Origin: Rugamonas rivuli
GTDB taxonomy: Bacteria; Pseudomonadota; Gammaproteobacteria; Burkholderiales; Burkholderiaceae_D
Length of the DNA stretch: 64,000 bases
Direction of reading: 5' to 3'
Assembly: GCF_009380165.1 (NCBI RefSeq)
Contig: NZ_WHUF01000003.1
Location: forward strand, 806,001-870,000
The position numbers and the translations under genes were made by a program. Positions 8,783 through 16,827 of this stretch are shown here, piece by piece (position 1 is the stretch's first letter; every line of letters begins with the position of its first letter). Under the pieces are notes generated by a model, which searched no databases, was not told where the DNA came from, and worked only from the letters and a program-made list of their open reading frames with translations.

Positions 8783-9283
8783 GTGCAATTGAAATTGAAG
8801 ATAACGCGTGGGGTTGAAGTCAAGTTGGCCCGCGGCTCGCAAAATGATCCGGTCTATTACGGCGGGCCGCCGCCGGAAACCGGCGTTTGGAAGTTGAGTA
8901 TGACAAAAATCGAAGACTATTTCGAAGCGGCGCTGCAAGACTTGCACTTCGGCGACTCGATTGACATTTTTGTCCTCGGGTTTGAAATCGCCGATCTGGA
9001 AGGATGGGGGCATATATTCACATCGATGAGCCAGTACACCAGTTACCGTCCAAAGTCGAAGCTGGTCATTTCGGTAGGTCAGCTGAATTGGCCCGATGTG
9101 AAAGACCTTTCAGCGACCGAGCAGTTTCAACGCTTTTCGGTCATTCTGCTGGAGGCCATCGCGCGCGTCGCCACGATGAAGCGGAAACCGAAGAGCTTCA
9201 ATACGGCAGCGTTTTTAGCGGAGGTGACACGGCTGCTGGCTCTATGTCCGGCCTCTGAAATGGAGGAATCAGAAGATACCTGA
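8783..9283 (+). CDS. Hypothetical protein, no recognised family
   Basis: A 166-residue soluble protein with a predicted mixed alpha/beta pattern, conspicuous motifs GGPPPETGVW (about residues 27-36) and IEDYFEAALQDLHFGDSIDIF, and an acidic C-terminus (EMEESEDT). The likely start is GTG at 8783, with TAGGAG about 9 nt upstream. Codon choice and base composition are less GC-rich than the neighbours, suggesting recent acquisition. It overlaps the 3' end of the convergent EamA gene by 15 bp. The compact acidic form would fit an immunity-like protein, but no toxin gene is adjacent and this is only a guess. Confidence 0.6.
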   Translation: MQLKLKITRGVEVKLARGSQNDPVYYGGPPPETGVWKLSMTKIEDYFEAALQDLHFGDSIDIFVLGFEIADLEGWGHIFTSMSQYTSYRPKSKLVISVGQLNWPDVKDLSATEQFQRFSVILLEAIARVATMKRKPKSFNTAAFLAEVTRLLALCPASEMEESEDT

Positions 9284-10225
9284 CTGGATTCCGCGCCGGG
9301 CGGGCCGCCGCTCCGCGTGCAGCCACACCGACCACGCCACACCGCCGATCAGCAGTACGATGGCCAGCACTTCCAGCGGGCGCGGCGCCCGGTGCTGGTA
9401 GAGGTAGCCGTACAGCAAGCCGAACAGGATCTCGAACAGCAGCAGCTGTCCGGACAGCGTCACCGGCACGCGGCGGCATGCCATGTTCCACAGCTGGTTG
9501 CCGATCACCGAGGCGCCGGCAGCCACCAGCGTGATCAGCAGCCAGAAACGCAGCCAGTCGCGCGGCGGTGCGGCGACCCGCTCCGCGCCGCCGAAGCCGA
9601 ACACCACCAGCCCCATCGCCAAAGCCACCAGGCCGCTGGCGATGCCGAACAGGCCGGACCAGTCGCCGCTGCTGAAGCGCGGATTGCGTTTGAGGAAGCG
9701 CGTGTTGTCGACGGCATACCAGGTCCAGCTGGCCAGCGCGCCAACGGCGCACAACATCCCGGTCGCCACGCTGGTCCAGGCACCCTGCCCGGCCGCGCCG
9801 CCGAACACTTCGACGTTGATGCACACCATGCCCACCGCCACCAGCGCCAGCGGCCAGGCCAGCACGCGCAGCGACACCGAGCCGTGATCGCTCCGGCCCA
9901 GCAGCGAGATCGTCAACGGCAGCATGCCGATGATCAGCGAGGCGGCCGACACGCCGGCCATCTGCACGCCGCACGACAGCAGCAGGTAGTAGACGACATT
10001 GCCGGCCAGCGCGTAACGCAACAGCAGCAGATAGTCGGCGCGCGTCAGCCGGCGCAGCAGGCCGCCCAAGCGCGGCGCCAGCAGCACCAGCGAAATCAGC
10101 GCATAGGCCACGTAGCGCCCGAACATCAGCTCGAACGGTGAGAATTCCGCCAGCCACTTCGGCATCACAAACACCATGCCCCACATCGATCCGGCCGCCA
10201 GACCGCACAACACGCCATACCACAT
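9269..10225 (-). CDS. EamA/DMT-family transporter
   Basis: A 318-residue integral membrane protein with about ten hydrophobic segments arranged as two EamA repeats, starting CGLAAGSMWGMVFVMPKWLAEFSPFELMFGRY, as in drug/metabolite exporters. The second repeat has the typical SVIGNQLWNMACRRVPVTLSGQLLLFEILFGLLYGYLYQHRAPRPLE region. Substrates of this family include amino acids and metabolites; none can be named here. It lies 65 bp downstream of an AraC regulator on the same strand, which is the obvious candidate regulator. Confidence 0.85.
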   Translation of the reverse strand: MWYGVLCGLAAGSMWGMVFVMPKWLAEFSPFELMFGRYVAYALISLVLLAPRLGGLLRRLTRADYLLLLRYALAGNVVYYLLLSCGVQMAGVSAASLIIGMLPLTISLLGRSDHGSVSLRVLAWPLALVAVGMVCINVEVFGGAAGQGAWTSVATGMLCAVGALASWTWYAVDNTRFLKRNPRFSSGDWSGLFGIASGLVALAMGLVVFGFGGAERVAAPPRDWLRFWLLITLVAAGASVIGNQLWNMACRRVPVTLSGQLLLFEILFGLLYGYLYQHRAPRPLEVLAIVLLIGGVAWSVWLHAERRPARRGIQSGIF

Positions 10226-10290
10226 ACCGCCTCCTGTCCTTGAGGCCTTGATTGTCGGCGCGGGCCGGGCTCAGGGATTGTGCGGGGCTG

Positions 10291-11034
10291 TCAGATTTTT
10301 GTCTGGTTCTGCCGTTCGCGCTTGCGGTAGGCCAGCGGCGTGACGTCCATCGCGCGGCGCATCGCGTGCGTCAAGGCGCTCTGGTCGGCGTAACCGGCCA
10401 GTGTGGCCAGTTGCGCGATGGGCAAGTCGGTTTCGGCCAGCTGGCGGCAGGCCCAGCGCAGGCGCATGTCGGTCAGCCAGGCCTGCGGCGTGGTCTGCAT
10501 CTCGTCGCGGAACACACGGTGCAGGCTGCTGACGCTCATGTACGCGGCCTTGGCCATGGTGTCGGTGCTCCACGGCTGGCCGGGGTTGGCTTCGATGCGG
10601 CCCAGCGCGGCGGACAGGCGCGAGGCGGGACGGATTTCCTGCTGCGCCAGCGTTTCCAGCAGCAACGGCAGCCAGTGGTCCAGCGTCTGCCGGCTGGCGC
10701 CGGACTGGGCGCGCAGCAGGCCGATGAATTCGATCAGCTTGGCGGCCGGCGCGCTGATCGGCGCATACGGCCGTTCGGCCAGCCGCGCCGCGGTGGCGTC
10801 CGGCACGGCGGCGAGGTCGAAGTCCAGTATCAGCGACTGGTTCGGTCCGGTGGCGGAAGCCTCATGCACCAGCCCCGGCTCGACGAAGGCGGCGCGCTGC
10901 GGATGGACGATGGCGCCGGAACCCTTGATGTCCATGATGACCCGGCCCTGGATCGGCAACACCAGCTGGGCGAAGCTGTGCACGCCGGCCAGAGGTTCGG
11001 CGACGTAGCTGCGGAGATCGAGTTCGGTCGGCAT
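10291..11034 (-). CDS. AraC-family transcriptional regulator
   Basis: A 247-residue regulator with an N-terminal cupin-like effector domain (HSFAQLVLPIQGRVIMDIKG, then VEPGLVHEA) and a C-terminal pair of helix-turn-helix motifs (about residues 150-240): MAKAAYMSVSSLHRVFRDEM and LPIAQLATLAGYADQSALTHAMRRAMDVTPLAYR. It sits between the second cytochrome oxidase operon and the EamA exporter, same orientation. It starts 29 bp after the oxidase subunit IV stop, so it may be cotranscribed with the oxidase, but the EamA gene is the more usual target for such a pair. Confidence 0.85.
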   Translation of the reverse strand: MPTELDLRSYVAEPLAGVHSFAQLVLPIQGRVIMDIKGSGAIVHPQRAAFVEPGLVHEASATGPNQSLILDFDLAAVPDATAARLAERPYAPISAPAAKLIEFIGLLRAQSGASRQTLDHWLPLLLETLAQQEIRPASRLSAALGRIEANPGQPWSTDTMAKAAYMSVSSLHRVFRDEMQTTPQAWLTDMRLRWACRQLAETDLPIAQLATLAGYADQSALTHAMRRAMDVTPLAYRKRERQNQTKI

Positions 11035-11062
11035 GGTGCCGCCAGTGTAGCAGTCTGCGCCG

Positions 11063-11368
11063 TCAGCGGAAATACAGCAGGCGGGTGACGAAGGTGTAGT
11101 CCGATTCCATCCACATCAAGCCGGCCAGCACCAGCAGGCACAGCGGCGGCGCCAGCACCACGTAGATCAGCGCCGCACGCTCCCAGCGCAGGTGCATGAA
11201 TACCGCCACGATCAGCCCGGCCTTGGCCATCATCAGCAGCAGGATCAGCGTCCAGCGCAGATAGCTTTCGGCGTGGAAGAAATCGACCAGGTAGGAAAAC
11301 GTGCTGAGCACGAACAGCAGCAGCCAGACCTTCAGGTACAAGCCGATCGGATGGGTGGCGGCTTCCAT
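11063..11368 (-). CDS. Cytochrome c oxidase subunit IV-like (second oxidase)
   Basis: A 101-residue protein with three membrane helices and the motif GLIVAVFMHLRWER, typical of prokaryotic subunit IV (COX4_pro/CyoD-like) proteins, which assist assembly of the CuB centre. The start at 11368 follows GGAG with suitable spacing. It is the last gene of the second oxidase cluster, 8 bp after the subunit III gene ending at 11377. Confidence 0.85.
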   Translation of the reverse strand: MEAATHPIGLYLKVWLLLFVLSTFSYLVDFFHAESYLRWTLILLLMMAKAGLIVAVFMHLRWERAALIYVVLAPPLCLLVLAGLMWMESDYTFVTRLLYFR

Positions 11369-11376
11369 GGCAGCTC

Positions 11377-12042
11377 CTACCAGAGATAAAACAGCGCAAA
11401 GATGAACACCCAGACCAGGTCGACGAAGTGCCAGTACAAACCGGCGATCTCGACGATGTCGTAATTGCCGCCGCGCTCGTAGTGGCCGCGCCGCACGCGC
11501 AGCGCGACGATGCTCAGGTAGATCGCGCCGGCCGTCACGTGCAGGCCGTGGAAGCCGGTGATCATGAAGAAGCAGGCGCCGAACTGCGCCGCGCCATGAG
11601 GGTTGGCCCACGGCCGCACGCCTTCCGCGATCAGCTTGCTCCACTCGAAGGCTTGCATGCTGACGAAGGTCGCGCCCAGCGCGGCGGTCAGCAGCATCAG
11701 TGCGGCGCAGCGGGCGCGCTCGCGGCGGTAGGCGTAGTTGACCGCCATCGCCATCGTGCCGCTGCTGGTGATCAGGATGAAGGTCATGATGGCGATCAGT
11801 ATCAGCGGCAGCTTGGCGCCGCCTATCGTCAGCGCAAACACTTCGCTGGGATTGGGCCAGGCCGCCGTGCTGGCCACGCGCACCGACATGTAGCCGGTCA
11901 GGAAGCTGCCGAAGATGAAGGTGTCGCTGAGCAGGAAGATCCACATCATCGCCTTGCCCCAGGGGACGCGGAAGGCGGCGCGGTCGCCCGACCAGTCCGC
12001 CACCATGCCTTGCCAGCCCGCCGTCTCGTCTTGCTTGTTCAC
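11377..12042 (-). CDS. Cytochrome c oxidase subunit III (second oxidase, canonical copy)
   Basis: A 221-residue subunit III with five predicted helices. It keeps the family marks: Glu in MQAFEWSKLI, the GFHGLHVTAG signature and YWHFVDLVW near the C-terminus. The start is GTG at 12042, preceded by GGAGGTGGACC; longer frames upstream lack family similarity. The GTG overlaps the TGA of the preceding gene (GTGA), indicating translational coupling. It presumably binds subunit I of the oxidase encoded just upstream. Confidence 0.88.
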   Translation of the reverse strand: MNKQDETAGWQGMVADWSGDRAAFRVPWGKAMMWIFLLSDTFIFGSFLTGYMSVRVASTAAWPNPSEVFALTIGGAKLPLILIAIMTFILITSSGTMAMAVNYAYRRERARCAALMLLTAALGATFVSMQAFEWSKLIAEGVRPWANPHGAAQFGACFFMITGFHGLHVTAGAIYLSIVALRVRRGHYERGGNYDIVEIAGLYWHFVDLVWVFIFALFYLW

Positions 12043-12632
12043 GGTCCACCTCCGCAGATTTGCCTGACCAGTTCCGGCGTCACCCGGAACAGCAGCGCGA
12101 ACATGGCCAGCCACAGGCCCAGCAGGAAATGCCAGTAGCGCGCGCACAGCTGTATCGTGGCGCCGTCGCGGCCCGGCCCCGGACGCGCCCAGGCCGCCAC
12201 CACCAGCCCGCCCATCATATGCAGCCCGTGCAGGCCGGTGATGAGGTAAAAGAAACTGTTGGCCGGGCTGGCGTCCAGCGTCAGGCCGGCGTCATCCATC
12301 TGGCGCCAGGCCCACAGCTGCGACGCCAGGAAGGCCAGCGAGCAGGTGCAGGCCACGCCATATGCCAGCCGCAGCGAGGCGGCGGCGCCGACGCGCGCAG
12401 CGCCCCAGGCCTGCCGCCATGCCACGCTGGCGGCGATCAGCAACGCCGTGCTCAACCACAGCTGCCAGGGCACGAAAGACAGCGGGCGCCAGTCGGGCAT
12501 CGCCATGCGCATCACGTAGGCGGCGCTGAACAGGAAGAACAACATGCCGACCACGCCCATGAATACCCACAGGCCGGTGCGGCGCTCCGGCAGCCTGGCA
12601 TGGTCGGCTATCAGGGTCAGGCTAGGATTCAT
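12039..12632 (-). CDS. Divergent subunit III-like protein (NorE-like) of second oxidase
   Basis: A 197-residue membrane protein, about five helices, with the subunit III signature GLHGLHMMGG and a YWHF near the C-terminus. It differs from the canonical copy just downstream: the Glu of the QxxEW motif is replaced (SQLWAWRQ) and the VDxVW after YWHF is LLGLW. This places it with truncated CoxIII/NorE-like proteins that often accompany a second subunit III. The ATG at 12632 follows GGGAGG and overlaps the end of the subunit I gene by 11 bp, so it is tightly coupled. Confidence 0.8.
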   Translation of the reverse strand: MNPSLTLIADHARLPERRTGLWVFMGVVGMLFFLFSAAYVMRMAMPDWRPLSFVPWQLWLSTALLIAASVAWRQAWGAARVGAAASLRLAYGVACTCSLAFLASQLWAWRQMDDAGLTLDASPANSFFYLITGLHGLHMMGGLVVAAWARPGPGRDGATIQLCARYWHFLLGLWLAMFALLFRVTPELVRQICGGGP

Positions 12633-14349
12633 GGCGCCTCCCGGCCGTCGCCTCGTCCGGCGCCTGATCCTGCGGCACATAGTCGCTGTCGCCATCCTGC
12701 CGGCCATACTCGTAGGCGCCGTGATACACCACCGGCAGCTGCTCGCCCCAATTGCCGTGCCCCGGCGGCGTGTGCGGCGTCTGCCATTCCAGGCTGGCCG
12801 CGCGCCACGGATTGCCGCCCGCCTCGCGGCCACGGCGGACGCTCCAGCACAGGTTCAGCACGAACAGCAGTTGCGACGCGCCGACGAACAGCGCGACGAT
12901 GGTGATGAACGCGTTCAGCGTCTGCGCCGATTCGGGGATGAAGGCATAGTTGTCGTAGGCGTAGTAGCGTCTCGGCATGCCCAGCAAGCCCAGGTAGTGC
13001 ATGGGGAAGAAGATCAGGTAGGTGCCGACAAAGGTGATCCAGAAGTGCAGCTCCCCCAGCATGGTGTCGTACATGCGCCCGCTGACCTTGGGGAACCAGT
13101 GATACAGGCCGCCGAACACCGCCAGCACCGGCGACACCCCCATCACCATGTGAAAGTGCGCGACCACGAAATAGGTGTTCGACAGCGGAATATCGACGCT
13201 GACATTCCCCAGGAACAGTCCGGTCAGCCCGCCGATGACGAAGGTGCTGATGAAGCCGACGGCGAACAGCATCGGCACGGTCAGGTGTATGTCGCCGCGC
13301 CACAGCGTCAGCGTCCAGTTGTAGACCTTGAGCGCGGTCGGCACGGCGATGATCAGCGTGGTGGTGGCGAAGAAGAAGCCGAAATACGGGTGCATGCCGC
13401 TGACGTACATGTGGTGCGCCCAGACGACGAAACTGAGCCCGCCGATCCCGACGATGGCCCACACCATCATCTTGTAGCCGAAGATCTGCTTGCGCGCATG
13501 CACGCTGATCAGGTCGGAGATGATGCCGAACGCCGGCAGCGCCACGATGTACACCTCCGGGTGGCCGAAGAACCAGAACAGGTGCTGGAACAGCAGCGGA
13601 CTGCCGCCCTGGTGCGACAGGTGCTGCCCCATCGAGACCACGGCCGGCATGAAGAAACTGGTGCCCAGCGTTTTATCGAACAGCATCATGACGCCGCTGA
13701 CGAACAGCGCCGGAAACGCCAGCAGCGCCAGGATGGTGGCGGTGAAGATGCCCCACACCGTCAGCGGCATGCGCATCAGCGTCATGCCTTCGGTGCGCGC
13801 CTGCAGCACCGTGGTGACGTAGTTCAGGCCGCCCATGGTGGCGGCCACGATGAACACCACCAGCGACACCAGCATCACGACGATGCCCCACTCCGTGCCC
13901 GGCGTGCCGGGCAGGATGGCCTGCGGCGGATACAGCGTCCAGCCGGCGCCGGTCGGGCCGCCCGGCACGAAGAAGCTGCCCGCCAGTATCAGCACCGCCA
14001 GCAGGTAGAACCAGTAGCTGAGCATGTTCAGGAAGGGGAACACCATGTCGCGCGCGCCCACCATCAGCGGGATCAGGTAATTGCCGAAGCCGCCCAGGAA
14101 CAGCGCCGTCAGCAGATACACCACCATGATCATGCCGTGCATGGTCATGAACTGGTAATAGCGGCCGGCGTCGATGAAGGAGAACTTGCCGGGAAAGCCC
14201 AGCTGCAGGCGCATCAGGTCCGACAGCACCAGCCCCACCAGCCCGATCGTCAGCGCCGTGATGGTGTACTGGATCGCGATCACTTTGTGGTCCTGGCTCC
14301 ACACATAGCGGGTCCAGAAGCTGTGGGGGTGCCCGCCGTCGTAGCCCAT
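12622..14349 (-). CDS. ctaD: Cytochrome c oxidase subunit I (second, caa3-like oxidase)
   Basis: A 575-residue heme-copper oxidase subunit I. It retains the heme and CuB ligands (FMTMHGMIM, FGHPEVY, WAHHMYVSG, VAHFHMVMG), the K-channel lysine (PTALKVYNW) and D-channel residues (GNYLIP, ARDMVFP, FLNM), so an A-type proton-pumping enzyme is expected. It is clearly distinct from the subunit I at 1112-2701 and has a longer C-terminal tail (about residues 500-575) rich in charged residues. The ATG at 14349 follows GGGAGG. It lies 10 bp after the CoxB-like gene. Confidence 0.93.
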   Translation of the reverse strand: MGYDGGHPHSFWTRYVWSQDHKVIAIQYTITALTIGLVGLVLSDLMRLQLGFPGKFSFIDAGRYYQFMTMHGMIMVVYLLTALFLGGFGNYLIPLMVGARDMVFPFLNMLSYWFYLLAVLILAGSFFVPGGPTGAGWTLYPPQAILPGTPGTEWGIVVMLVSLVVFIVAATMGGLNYVTTVLQARTEGMTLMRMPLTVWGIFTATILALLAFPALFVSGVMMLFDKTLGTSFFMPAVVSMGQHLSHQGGSPLLFQHLFWFFGHPEVYIVALPAFGIISDLISVHARKQIFGYKMMVWAIVGIGGLSFVVWAHHMYVSGMHPYFGFFFATTTLIIAVPTALKVYNWTLTLWRGDIHLTVPMLFAVGFISTFVIGGLTGLFLGNVSVDIPLSNTYFVVAHFHMVMGVSPVLAVFGGLYHWFPKVSGRMYDTMLGELHFWITFVGTYLIFFPMHYLGLLGMPRRYYAYDNYAFIPESAQTLNAFITIVALFVGASQLLFVLNLCWSVRRGREAGGNPWRAASLEWQTPHTPPGHGNWGEQLPVVYHGAYEYGRQDGDSDYVPQDQAPDEATAGRRHES

Positions 14350-14359
14350 GCCCGCCTCC

Positions 14360-15445
14360 CTACCTGATGGTCTTGATGTAGTCGACCAGCTGCGCCACTT
14401 CCTCCGGGCTCAGCTGCTGCGTCGGCATGATGGGCTGGTAGCCCTTGACGATGCGCGCAGCCGGACTGGTGATCGATTCGCGCAGATAGGCCTCGTCCAC
14501 GTGCACGGCGGCGCCGTCGTTCATGGTCTCGCTCTTGCCGAACAAGCCTTTCCAGGTCGGCCCCACGCCGGGGTTGCCGTCGACGCTGTGGCAGGCCGCG
14601 CAGCCGCGCGCCTGCGCCAGCAGGCGTCCCTGCTTGCCCGCGTCCTTCGCGCCGGCCGCCGCCGTCCCGGCAAAGGTCAGCTGCGCCGCCAGCCAGGCTT
14701 GATAGGCGGGCGCCTCGTCCACCACGACATAGCTGCGCATATTGAAATGGCCAATGCCGCACAGCTGCGCGCACATCACCTCGAACTTGCCGGTGCGCGT
14801 GGGCGTGAACCAGAACGACGTCACCATGCCGGGCACCATGTTCATCCGCGTGCGGAACTCCGGTACATAGAAGTCGTGCAGCACATCCTGCGCGCGCAGC
14901 AGCACCCGCACCGGCCGGCCGATGGGGATGTGCACCTCAGTGCCGTCCACCAGCAGATCGTCCTGGCCGCTGGGATCGGCGGGGTTGAGGCCGTAAGGAT
15001 TGGCGCTGCTGATGAAGCGCACGTCGGTGCTGCCCAGCTTGCCGTCCCTGCCCGGCAGCCGGTAATGCCATTGCCATTGCTGGCCCAGCACTTCGAACAC
15101 CATGGCATCGCGCGGCGGGTCGATCAGCTTGGCGTACACCGACAAGCCCGGCGCCAGCATGGCGAAGATGGCCACCGAGGTGGTGCCGACCAGCCACCAC
15201 TCCAGCCGCGTGCTGCCGTGCGTGGCCGCCGCGCGCACGCCGTCCCGGTGCCTGAAGCGCACCACCGCATACGCGACGAACAGGTTGATGACGACAAAAG
15301 CCACGCCGGTGATGGCAAAGGTCAGCAGCAGGGCGTCGTCCATCTGCTGCCAGTTGGAGGCGATGGGCGTGAGCCACCACGGACTCAGGTAATGAAATCC
15401 GAGGGCGGCAACAACGATCAATGTCAGTACCAGTGCCAGTGCCAT
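14360..15445 (-). CDS. ctaC: Cytochrome c oxidase subunit II with cytochrome c domain (second oxidase)
   Basis: A 361-residue subunit II. Two N-terminal membrane helices (about residues 3-20 and 38-62) are followed by a cupredoxin domain with the CuA motif CAQLCGIGHFNM (about residue 229) and a C-terminal cytochrome c domain with CAACH (about residue 284) and a distal Met in the QPIMPTQQLS region. The first N-terminal helix is unusually close to the start, and there is no long Ala-rich linker as in the first CoxB. It opens the second oxidase cluster, downstream of two small membrane-protein genes. Confidence 0.92.
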   Translation of the reverse strand: MALALVLTLIVVAALGFHYLSPWWLTPIASNWQQMDDALLLTFAITGVAFVVINLFVAYAVVRFRHRDGVRAAATHGSTRLEWWLVGTTSVAIFAMLAPGLSVYAKLIDPPRDAMVFEVLGQQWQWHYRLPGRDGKLGSTDVRFISSANPYGLNPADPSGQDDLLVDGTEVHIPIGRPVRVLLRAQDVLHDFYVPEFRTRMNMVPGMVTSFWFTPTRTGKFEVMCAQLCGIGHFNMRSYVVVDEAPAYQAWLAAQLTFAGTAAAGAKDAGKQGRLLAQARGCAACHSVDGNPGVGPTWKGLFGKSETMNDGAAVHVDEAYLRESITSPAARIVKGYQPIMPTQQLSPEEVAQLVDYIKTIR

Positions 15446-15460
15446 AGCGGCTTTCAGGAG

Positions 15461-15964
15461 CTAACGCGGTCTGCTCGGTCTTTCAAGTTTGACATAAATG
15501 AAAGCCGCGCTCGCCCCGAAGATCAGATGGGCGATTGCCGTCGGCCAGCCTCGCAGCGCGACGAACCACGTATAGACACCGGCCATGCCGTAAAAGTTCA
15601 GCCCATACAGCAGCAGGCCGAATGCCGCGCCGGTCGCCAGCGCCAGGCCGATGCTGGAATCGAGACGGAAAGGCGCCATGATGGCGGCCAGCATGACGCC
15701 GAACGCCACGCCCAGCGCATAGTGCACCACCAGCGCCGCGACCGTCACGCCCAGGCTGTAGCCGCTGTTTTGCAGCACGTCCCAGCCCATCACCAGGGCG
15801 GCGATCATGCGGGTGGCAAGCCAGGGATCGGTAGTACTGATCAGAGAAGACCAGGTGAGTTCCAACAACATCAACACGCCGCCGGCGCCGAAACCGGCGA
15901 CCGCGGCGGCCGCCCAGTCCGGCAGGCGGGCCTGCCAATAATGCGATTGCAGATGCAGTTCCAC
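15461..15964 (-). CDS. Predicted integral membrane protein, unknown family
   Basis: A 167-residue protein with about four to five hydrophobic segments; YGLNFYGMAGVYTWFVALRGWPTAIAHLIFGASAAFIYVKLE near the C-terminus is a distinctive stretch. I chose the GTG at 15964 because AGGAGG lies exactly 5 nt before it, whereas the in-frame ATG at 15991 lacks a ribosome-binding site. It ends 15 bp before the subunit II gene of the second oxidase, so it is probably in the same transcript. A role in oxidase biogenesis is possible but rests only on position. Confidence 0.6.
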   Translation of the reverse strand: MELHLQSHYWQARLPDWAAAAVAGFGAGGVLMLLELTWSSLISTTDPWLATRMIAALVMGWDVLQNSGYSLGVTVAALVVHYALGVAFGVMLAAIMAPFRLDSSIGLALATGAAFGLLLYGLNFYGMAGVYTWFVALRGWPTAIAHLIFGASAAFIYVKLERPSRPR

Positions 15965-16011
15965 GATATCCTCCTGGAGACGCCATTGCATTGTTCAGTT
16001 TAGGAGCTTTT

Positions 16012-16323
16012 TCAAGCCCTGTCAGCACGCACGCGATTAATATGGCTGGAAAACGACAGTCGCAGGGCCAGAAAACCGGCCCCGGCCAGGCTGACGCACA
16101 CGGTGCTGGCGGCCGCCAGCGCCGCCGGATGGCGCATGCCGAGCAGATCGGCGGTAAAAGCCAGCGCCACCGTCGCGATCAATTGTGCCGGATAGAGGAA
16201 GCGCAATTGGCGAAAAGCGCGCGCCTCGCCGCGCCGCCAGTAGCGCAGCGCCACCGCGAACGCGGGGCCCCACAGCACGCCGAGGAAAACCAGCGCCGCG
16301 AACGCGGCGATCAGGAGACGCAT
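16012..16323 (-). CDS. Small membrane protein, unknown
   Basis: A 103-residue protein with three hydrophobic segments (about residues 4-25, 45-62 and 70-90) and Arg-rich connecting loops. No family is recognised. It starts 1 bp after the hldC stop, which argues for cotranslation with hldC. The in-frame arrangement and membrane topology make a real gene likely, but no function can be offered. Confidence 0.5.
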   Translation of the reverse strand: MRLLIAAFAALVFLGVLWGPAFAVALRYWRRGEARAFRQLRFLYPAQLIATVALAFTADLLGMRHPAALAAASTVCVSLAGAGFLALRLSFSSHINRVRADRA

Positions 16324-16324
16324 A

Positions 16325-16807
16325 TCAGGGACGCTGCGCGCGCACCTTGGTCAGCAGCTTGGTGGTCGAGCGGTCGTGCTCGAAGTCGATGGCGATGGCC
16401 TGGCCGCCGTAGGCCAGCACGGCCTTGCCTTCCGGGATGGCGTCCATCTGATAGTCGCCGCCCTTGGCGTAGATTTCCGGCCGCGCCTGCTGCACCACTT
16501 CCAGCGCCGTGTCCTCGTCGAACTCCACCACCAGGCTGACCGATTCCAGCGCAGCCAGCACCGCCATGCGGTCGGCGCAGTTGTTGAGCGGACGGTCGTC
16601 GCCCTTGCCCAGGCGCTTGACGGAAGCGTCGGTGTTGGCCGCCACCACCAGCGAGGCGCCCAGCGCGCGCGCCTGCGCCAGATAGGTCACGTGGCCGCGG
16701 TGCAGGATGTCGAAGACGCCGTTGGTCAGCACCACCGGCTTGGGCAGCGCGGCGACGCGGGCGGCCAGTTGTTCACGGGTGCAGAGCTTGGTTTCAAATT
16801 GAGGCAT
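16325..16807 (-). CDS. hldC: D-glycero-beta-D-manno-heptose 1-phosphate adenylyltransferase
   Basis: A 160-residue nucleotidyltransferase matching the C-terminal domain of HldE (RfaE2). It has the CTP-transferase signature LTNGVFDILHRGHVTYL (about residues 27-43), with the HxGH-type active site, and the conserved YAKGGDY (about residues 113-119). The enzyme transfers AMP to heptose 1-phosphate for LPS inner core synthesis. Encoding it separately from the kinase domain is normal in betaproteobacteria. It lies 20 bp downstream of a pilU-like gene on the same strand. Confidence 0.92.
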   Translation of the reverse strand: MPQFETKLCTREQLAARVAALPKPVVLTNGVFDILHRGHVTYLAQARALGASLVVAANTDASVKRLGKGDDRPLNNCADRMAVLAALESVSLVVEFDEDTALEVVQQARPEIYAKGGDYQMDAIPEGKAVLAYGGQAIAIDFEHDRSTTKLLTKVRAQRP

Positions 16808-16827
16808 GAGCGTTTTCTGGTTACTGG

